From NCBI GenBank assembly GCA_964497095.1, contig CAZCCL010000011.1:1-40414 (forward strand): 40,414 bases of DNA, written 5' to 3'. A program made the position numbers and the translations under genes. This DNA comes from CAVPLM01 sp964497095. GTDB taxonomy: Bacteria; Actinomycetota; Thermoleophilia; RBG-16-64-13. This document shows, piece after piece, positions 36,713 to 40,414 of the stretch (positions are counted from its first letter, which is position 1; each line of letters starts with the position of its first letter). Below the pieces are notes generated by a model. The model worked only from the letters and a program-made list of their open reading frames with translations. It ran no database searches and was not told the origin of the DNA.

Positions 36713-36907
36713 CCTTCCTCATGGTGAGAAAGGCCTGCGAAACGGCGCTATCAGTTGCCAGCGACCCGTTTCCCCGGGTGGCCTCGCCCCGGTGTCTGCT
36801 TACATTTCGTCCTCATTCTGCTTACCTTGCGGCCCCATTTCTGTGAAGGCAAGGACGATTGTCTCAATTCAGCGCGCAGGCCACACTAGGCTTTGGATTG
36901 AGCTACA

Positions 36908-36936
36908 TTACTCACGCGTCCCCATATAGGTACAAT
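36908..36936 (+). promoter_or_regulatory. Candidate promoter for mntA
   Basis: TTACTC (36908-36913), 17-base spacer, TACAAT (36931-36936), 21 bases before the mntA ATG. The -35 match is weak; the -10 is good. Confidence 0.4.
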
Positions 36937-36956
36937 AGCGGGCAGAGGTGACGAGC

Positions 36957-37259
36957 ATGGCCCAGCAGATCCTGTTGAACGAGACCAAGTTGGCCGATTT
37001 TGCCCGGCGGTACCAGGTATCGGAGTTGGCCATCTTCGGGTCTGCCCTTCGGGATGACTTCACCCCTGAGAGTGATGTCGACGTGCTGGTTGCTTTTCTC
37101 CCCGGTGCGGAGGTTTCTCTGTTTGATCCGGTCGACATGGGAGATGAGCTCTCCCGGCTCATCGGTCGCCCGGTCGATCTTGTGCCCAAGTCGGGGATCA
37201 AACCGCGCATCCGCGAAACTGTCCTTCAGAGCTCGCGGGTCATCTATGCAGCGGCGTGA
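36957..37259 (+). CDS. mntA: MntA-type minimal nucleotidyltransferase (antitoxin)
   Basis: 100 residues. Minimal nucleotidyltransferase fold: FGSALRDDFTPESDVDVLV gives the GS-x10-DxD active site, and a third acidic residue lies in the PVDLVP segment. In MntA-HepT systems this protein AMPylates the HEPN toxin HepT and neutralises it. The start ATG 36957 follows AGAGG by 8 bases. It overlaps the downstream hepT start by 14 bases, the usual arrangement. Its partner is broken here, so it is an orphan antitoxin gene. Confidence 0.85.
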   Translation: MAQQILLNETKLADFARRYQVSELAIFGSALRDDFTPESDVDVLVAFLPGAEVSLFDPVDMGDELSRLIGRPVDLVPKSGIKPRIRETVLQSSRVIYAAA

Positions 37260-37604
37260 CGAACTGTACCTGGCGGACATCGTGGAAGCGGCGGAGGCCA
37301 TCCGTTCGTTTCTAGCCAGACTGGGCAGGTCGGATCGCGAGGCCTTTGTCAATGACGACCTGGTGCGAAGCGCTGTGCTGCAGAAGTTGAGCGTCATCGG
37401 GGAGGCGGCCGCCTGAGTATCGGCCGAGACCCGGGCCTTGATCCCGACATCCCGTGGCACCAGGCCCGGGGCATGAGGAATCTCCTCATCCATGCCTACT
37501 TCTCCGTGGACTGGGATATCGTTTGGAACACGGCAACGGACGCCGTCCCCAAGCTAGCAGCGCAGGTCGCACGGATGCTGGAATCAGGCGAGCCGCTCTC
37601 CTAG
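37246..37604 (+). pseudogene. hepT: HepT-like HEPN ribonuclease toxin, disrupted
   Basis: The start overlaps mntA. The first frame gives MQRRDELYLADIVEAAEAI ... VLQKLSVIGEAAA and hits a TGA at 37414-37416 where the family has an arginine codon (a CGA to TGA change would explain it). Family-like sequence continues in the same frame for about seven codons (VSAETRAL), then shifts by one base near 37440. From there another frame gives PDIPWHQARGMRNLLIHAYF, with the HEPN RX4H catalytic motif, and runs to a TAG at 37602-37604. There are thus two independent lesions, a nonsense codon and a one-base deletion. Confidence 0.8.
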
Positions 37605-37714
37605 CCCAGAGTTACCACCTCTCCCTGGTCGTGGAGGGTTCACTGCCGACCTTCCTGATACTCAGACGGCACTCCGCCTGGACGCGGCCGGACGCAAGAC
37701 TCGGGGGGTCAGAT

Positions 37715-38054
37715 ATGAATTCTGTGTTCGTCATTCACCCATACAAGTACTACGGCGGATGGGTCTTCGATGATCCGGCCGGTCGGCCTTGTGCGCGAGG
37801 CGTTCGTGGCCGGTGCGGATGACATCATCGAGCGCTTGGCAGGCGACATCCCAGAGGCGGAACTCGGCTTCAACCTGGTGCTCTCGGCCCAGCCGTTTCC
37901 TGGATACCGGACAATGCTGGAATGGCGCCGCGAAGAGAACGGCGGCAACTGGTACTACTGCGCCGACTTCGACATGGAGGGCTGGCTGTGTCCGGCGCTA
38001 CTCAAGTATTTCGAGTCTGCCCCCCCGACCATCTACACTCAGTTCAAAGCTTAG
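37715..38054 (+). pseudogene. DUF6717-like gene with frameshift
   Basis: Starts MNSVFVIHPYKYYGGWVFDD at ATG 37715, with GGGGGG upstream, then goes out of frame. Resumes in the +1 frame from about 37776 as GLVREAFVAGADDIIERLAG ... SAQPFPGYRTMLEW ... GGNWYYCADFDMEGWLCPALLKYF, ending at 38054. Removing one G near 37776 would join them into a protein of about 112 residues. The joined product resembles DUF6717. Function unknown. The lesion could be genuine or a sequencing error. Confidence 0.65.
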
Positions 38055-38423
38055 ATTGTCTAGGAGTCTTGGGCGCCGGGTTCCGATGTCCGGTCAGCGA
38101 CGTCCGGCGACCCGCCCTCACCGGCGTAAAGACGAACTGTAAAGCCTCCGCATTCTCTCTCGACTCCGGACTGGGTGTCCGAAGGCATGGGCGGCGATGC
38201 GAGGCAGAGAATCATGGGGAACACGAGCCCTGCGCGACGCCAAGTCCAGCGAGCCGCTTGGCCAGAAGGAGCGCGTCCACCCGCCAGAAAGGCTTAGGTC
38301 TGGGTCGATGTACACCGGGGCGCCGCGGTCTAGCGGGCGTATTCCGACCGCGCGTGCGGTTGCATCGTTTGGTGGCCTTCCGGGGGCTTGTAGCACGGTG
38401 AAGTCTGCGTTAGTCTTCTAGCG

Positions 38424-38587
38424 CGCCGATTTGACGTGCAGCTTGCGGGCGCGGGCCGGTCTTCCGGCTGATACACAGCTAAAGCGTTGGCAAACCCGCT
38501 TTGGCTCAGGCAAGCCGAAGTGGGTTTTTGTTTGCATCGCCGATTTAAGAGCCAACTTGCGGGCGATTCACAAATGCGGCTAAAGCG
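38424..38587 (+). repeat. Imperfect direct repeat pair
   Basis: Repeat 1 at 38424-38451 and repeat 2 at 38538-38565 share 22 of 28 bases, including CGCCGATTT and TTGCGGGCG at the ends. Each is followed downstream by the nonamer GCTAAAGCG (38478-38486 and 38579-38587). A long hairpin lies between them. Confidence 0.6.
38493..38534 (+). terminator. Strong stem-loop with T-run
   Basis: 14 bases at 38493-38506 pair with 38513-38526 (12 Watson-Crick and two G-T pairs) around a 6-base loop. TTTTGTTTG follows at once, as in an intrinsic terminator for plus-strand transcription. No intact gene ends just upstream, so its transcript is unclear. Confidence 0.6.
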
Positions 38588-38656
38588 GCCGGCCATGGGC
38601 GCCCTTCCTTGCCCGGAGCCGGTCAGAGAAACCGGCTAGACAAGGAGGAGAGAAGC

Positions 38657-39370
38657 ATGGCAAGCAAACGAGAACCTGAGGAGACGCCGGGCAACTTGGA
38701 CTTGTATGGCTTTCGGCCGGAGTTCCAGACGCTCTCCATCTGCACCAACTGCTGGGACCTTTTCGACGCGCCGTCACCCGGGCATGGGGACTTCGAACAG
38801 CAGAAGTGCCGCTGCCACAGAGGCAAAGAGCAGCGATGGCCGGGCTACGACTACAACGAGCGGGCAAGGCTCTGCGACTGCTGCGGCCGCTATGTGCTAA
38901 GGAGCGGCAGCCGGTGGTCGGTCTGGTTCTGCGATGCGTGCAAGGAGCGGGTACGGCTACTGAACCACGAGTTCGGTTTCGCCCTCATCCCCATCGGCCG
39001 CCACTCTTTGATGCAGGGGTTCGGTCTTCAAGGCGAGCCGGACGAAGCCCAAATCGAACGCTTCGTTGAGCGGTTCGGGGACATGGCGAGGAGGATGGAT
39101 GCCCTACATCACGACTGGAAGCCCAAGCACCTGCGGGAAGAGTTAGAAAGGCTGGGACTCATCGCCACGAGAGCGTCGCCCCCGAGCGGAGTCCCGCTTG
39201 TCATCTATCTGGGTGCCGTGGCCGAGGAGGACCGGACCTCGACTGCCGATCACCGTCTTCTGGCCTTCCGCGCGCTCGCCGACCGCTTTGAGGTCGGGGA
39301 GATCGTCAGCCCGGATGAACAGGCGCGCGCCGATTGGACCACTGCTGCCGAGAGTGAGGAAAGCAGATGA
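38657..39370 (+). CDS. Hypothetical protein with cysteine-rich zinc-ribbon region
   Basis: 237 residues, not recognised. Residues 30-100 contain CTNC and CRC, then CDCC and FCDAC, forming probable zinc-binding pairs. The middle has GFALIPIGRHSLMQGFGLQG, followed by a helical, acidic segment and a C-terminal IYLGAVAEEDRTSTADHRLL. No catalytic motif is visible. ATG 38657 follows a strong AAGGAGGAG. The stop overlaps the next ATG (ATGA), so the two genes are probably coupled. Similar zinc-ribbon proteins of unknown role are common in actinobacterial accessory regions. Confidence 0.65.
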   Translation: MASKREPEETPGNLDLYGFRPEFQTLSICTNCWDLFDAPSPGHGDFEQQKCRCHRGKEQRWPGYDYNERARLCDCCGRYVLRSGSRWSVWFCDACKERVRLLNHEFGFALIPIGRHSLMQGFGLQGEPDEAQIERFVERFGDMARRMDALHHDWKPKHLREELERLGLIATRASPPSGVPLVIYLGAVAEEDRTSTADHRLLAFRALADRFEVGEIVSPDEQARADWTTAAESEESR

Positions 39371-39639
39371 ACGATCATAGCCACGTTTTCGCAGATCCTT
39401 GGCTCAAGAAGGCGGAGGAGGGAGCGAGGATCCCAGACGACGCCCGCCTCGCGTGCGCCTACGAACTGTTTGCGAGCTTCGAGTACTTCGACGAGGCGGC
39501 GTTCTTCCGCCGGACCGAATCGACCGATGAACTGTGGACAGGAGCAGGGGGGTATCCTCCGGCCCGAGCCGGCACCAAATCTCGTGAGGTTCAACTGTTT
39601 TCGGAAGAGAGAGGTTCGCCACCCCACCTTCAGACGTAG
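39367..39639 (+). CDS. Hypothetical small protein
   Basis: 90 residues, unrecognised. Begins MNDHSHVFADPWLKKAEEGA and contains an acidic, aromatic-rich helix (AYELFASFEYFDEAAFF). The C-terminus (ARAGTKSREVQLFSEERGSP) is hydrophilic. It overlaps the preceding gene by four bases, suggesting one operon. Its 3-prime end is convergent with the RelE toxin gene, 9 bases away. Confidence 0.5.
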   Translation: MNDHSHVFADPWLKKAEEGARIPDDARLACAYELFASFEYFDEAAFFRRTESTDELWTGAGGYPPARAGTKSREVQLFSEERGSPPHLQT

Positions 39640-39648
39640 GGCGGCAGG

Positions 39649-39948
39649 CTACTCGAGAAGGCGCCTCAGGTCGCTGATGCGCTTGTAGACATCCTTGCGG
39701 TCAGCCACCTTCACCACCAGGATTAACGTCGATTCATCCTTGATCTGGTAGATGATTCGATGGGTCCCTCCGACCTCCACGCGATAGACCTCATAGGCCG
39801 CGGGCAATCCCCGGATCTTGCGGCAGCCGACCGGGCGTGGCTCTTCTCCCAGAGCGGCAATCGCGGCTAGGACCGATTTTTGAACAGGGGATGAGAGCTT
39901 GCTGATCGCCCGTTCGGCGGCGGGGGCGATCCGGATTTCATAGGCCAA
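39649..39948 (-). CDS. relE: RelE/ParE-family toxin
   Basis: 99 residues, RelE superfamily mRNA interferase or ParE-type toxin. Begins MAYEIRIAPAAERAISKL; the central LGEEPRPVGCRKIRGLPAAYEVYRVEVG and the C-terminal HRIIYQIKDESTLILVVKVADRKDVYK are typical. The start is TTG at 39948 with AGGTAGGA upstream, immediately after the antitoxin stop. Antitoxin first, toxin second is the normal arrangement. Whether it cleaves RNA or inhibits gyrase is not decided by sequence. Confidence 0.88.
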   Translation of the reverse strand: MAYEIRIAPAAERAISKLSSPVQKSVLAAIAALGEEPRPVGCRKIRGLPAAYEVYRVEVGGTHRIIYQIKDESTLILVVKVADRKDVYKRISDLRRLLE

Positions 39949-39954
39949 GACGTC

Positions 39955-40215
39955 CTACCTCTGACGCTGGAGCTTCTCGCGCAACTCATCCAAGCCGATG
40001 GTTCCTTCCCGCTCGGCTTCCTCGATAGCTTTGAGGGCGTCCTCGGCATCAATCAAGTCCTCGAGTCGTTCCAGCAAGCGAGCATCCTCGATAGGAACCA
40101 CCGCGGCCACTTCCTTGCCGTACCGAGTGACCGCCACCCGCTCGTTCCCATACTGCACGCGCCCCAAGACTTCGGCGGGATGATCCTTGAGTTCCTTCGC
40201 GGTGACTGAGGTCAT
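39955..40215 (-). CDS. Phd/YefM-family antitoxin
   Basis: 86 residues. N-terminal DNA-binding fold MTSVTAKELKDHPAEVLGRV and VAVTRYGKEVAAVVP are the Phd/YefM hallmarks. The acidic C-terminus (LERLEDLIDAEDALKAIEEA) binds the toxin. ATG 40215 has GGAAGGAG six bases upstream, so I discard the longer frame to 40281. It sits under a palindromic operator and is expected to autoregulate with the toxin. Confidence 0.88.
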   Translation of the reverse strand: MTSVTAKELKDHPAEVLGRVQYGNERVAVTRYGKEVAAVVPIEDARLLERLEDLIDAEDALKAIEEAEREGTIGLDELREKLQRQR

Positions 40216-40247
40216 CGCGGGCTCCTTCCTCCCAAACAGCACACTAT

Positions 40248-40260
40248 GTACATTATGTAC
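40248..40260 (-). promoter_or_regulatory. Palindromic operator of the phd-relE pair
   Basis: GTACAT-T-ATGTAC, a perfect 6+1+6 inverted repeat, lies 33 bases before the antitoxin start and overlaps the likely -10 region. Phd-family antitoxins bind such short palindromes. Confidence 0.6.
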
Positions 40261-40281
40261 CTTTCGGGAGCCATTCCGCAA
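40253..40281 (-). promoter_or_regulatory. Candidate promoter for phd-relE
   Basis: On the minus strand, TTGCGG (40281-40276) is followed after 16 bases by TACATA or 18 bases by CATAAT, within the operator. Moderate match only. Confidence 0.4.
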
Positions 40282-40414
40282 GTGGGAGACCCAGGTGACG
40301 CGAGCATGTTCCCCTCGTGCATCTGTGACCCGCTGATCCCTAGTCAGTGGGTTTGGGGGCCCGAGCTTCCCGTCGATCCTTCATGCCCAAAAGGCCCGCA
40401 AAGCGTCCATATCC

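Larger units (their letters stand above)
38055..38656. other. Intergenic region with repeats and hairpin
   Basis: 602 bases without a gene I can support. A minus-strand frame (38118-38396) has no recognisable domain or ribosome-binding site. The region holds a pair of 28-base imperfect direct repeats and a 14-bp stem-loop, listed separately, followed by the Shine-Dalgarno of the next gene. Confidence 0.5.

Noticed and set aside
37414..37416. TGA in hepT as selenocysteine or readthrough codon
   Set aside because: A second frameshift lies about 25 bases later, the family has arginine at this place, and no selenocysteine insertion element is apparent.
38118..38396. Minus-strand frame of 92 codons
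   Set aside because: No recognisable domain, no ribosome-binding site, and arginine/serine-rich content typical of chance frames in GC-rich DNA.
36713..40414. Tandem copy of the tRNA-Thr 3-prime end as an attachment site
   Set aside because: I found no second copy of the T-arm and acceptor sequence downstream within the window.
40282..40414. Possible gene end at the right edge
   Set aside because: Short frames only, with no family match and no start or stop context that can be supported in the remaining 133 bases.

Overview
The window is a high-GC bacterial chromosome segment. The 10-base N runs at 8177-8186 and 27197-27206 suggest a scaffolded draft or metagenome assembly. The gene order tilS-hpt-ftsH-folE-folP-folB-folK, nadA-nadB-nadC-coaX, mcsA-mcsB-clpC-radA-disA-(carD remnant)-PIN/TRAM-ispD-ispF and gltX-cysS-rlmB-yacP-sigH mixes actinobacterial and bacillotal arrangements. 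This fits a deep-branching actinobacterial lineage best. That placement is an inference from gene order and base composition, not a phylogeny.

Layout. 1-2.8 kb: a SagB-type oxidoreductase (minus strand), divergent from an MFS exporter and a DUF5658 membrane protein. 2.8-6.4 kb (minus strand): a GGDEF/HD-GYP cyclic-di-GMP protein, the wreck of a sulfite-oxidase-family molybdoenzyme, a small ferredoxin and an AcuC-type deacetylase. 6.4-19 kb (plus strand): tRNA-lysidine synthase, hypoxanthine phosphoribosyltransferase, FtsH, the folate pathway (folE, folP, folB, folK), de novo NAD synthesis (nadA, nadB, nadC), pantothenate kinase coaX and dusB. 19-21.1 kb: greA and lysS behind a consensus vegetative promoter. 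21.4-30.5 kb: mcsA, a degenerate mcsB, clpC, radA, disA, a 35-codon carD remnant, a PIN/TRAM protein, ispD and ispF. 30.6-35.8 kb: gltX, cysS, rlmB, yacP and sigH, ending in a hairpin terminator. 36-40.4 kb: a DUF3303 gene, tRNA-Thr(TGT), then a poorly conserved accessory stretch. That stretch holds a MntA nucleotidyltransferase next to a broken hepT, a frameshifted DUF6717 gene, a repeat and hairpin region, two unrecognised genes (one with zinc-ribbon cysteines) and a Phd/RelE toxin-antitoxin pair with a palindromic operator.

Most of the window is one dense plus-strand run of core housekeeping genes, many overlapping by 1-8 bases as GTGA or ATGA junctions. Two features stand out. (1) The mcsB product keeps the arginine-kinase fold signature but has lost every catalytic motif residue I can align: the NEEDH glutamates, the active-site cysteine, the YGEGS glutamate and most of the ATP-binding arginines. 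It still sits between an intact mcsA and an intact clpC, and no ctsR is present. It looks like a retained pseudokinase. (2) folK and nadA form one uninterrupted reading frame, predicting a fusion of folate and NAD biosynthetic enzymes.

Gene decay recurs: the molybdoenzyme, carD, hepT and the DUF6717 gene are all broken in identifiable ways. Both N gaps fall inside otherwise intact genes. The disA gap closes exactly if a 6-base overlap of the flanks is collapsed.
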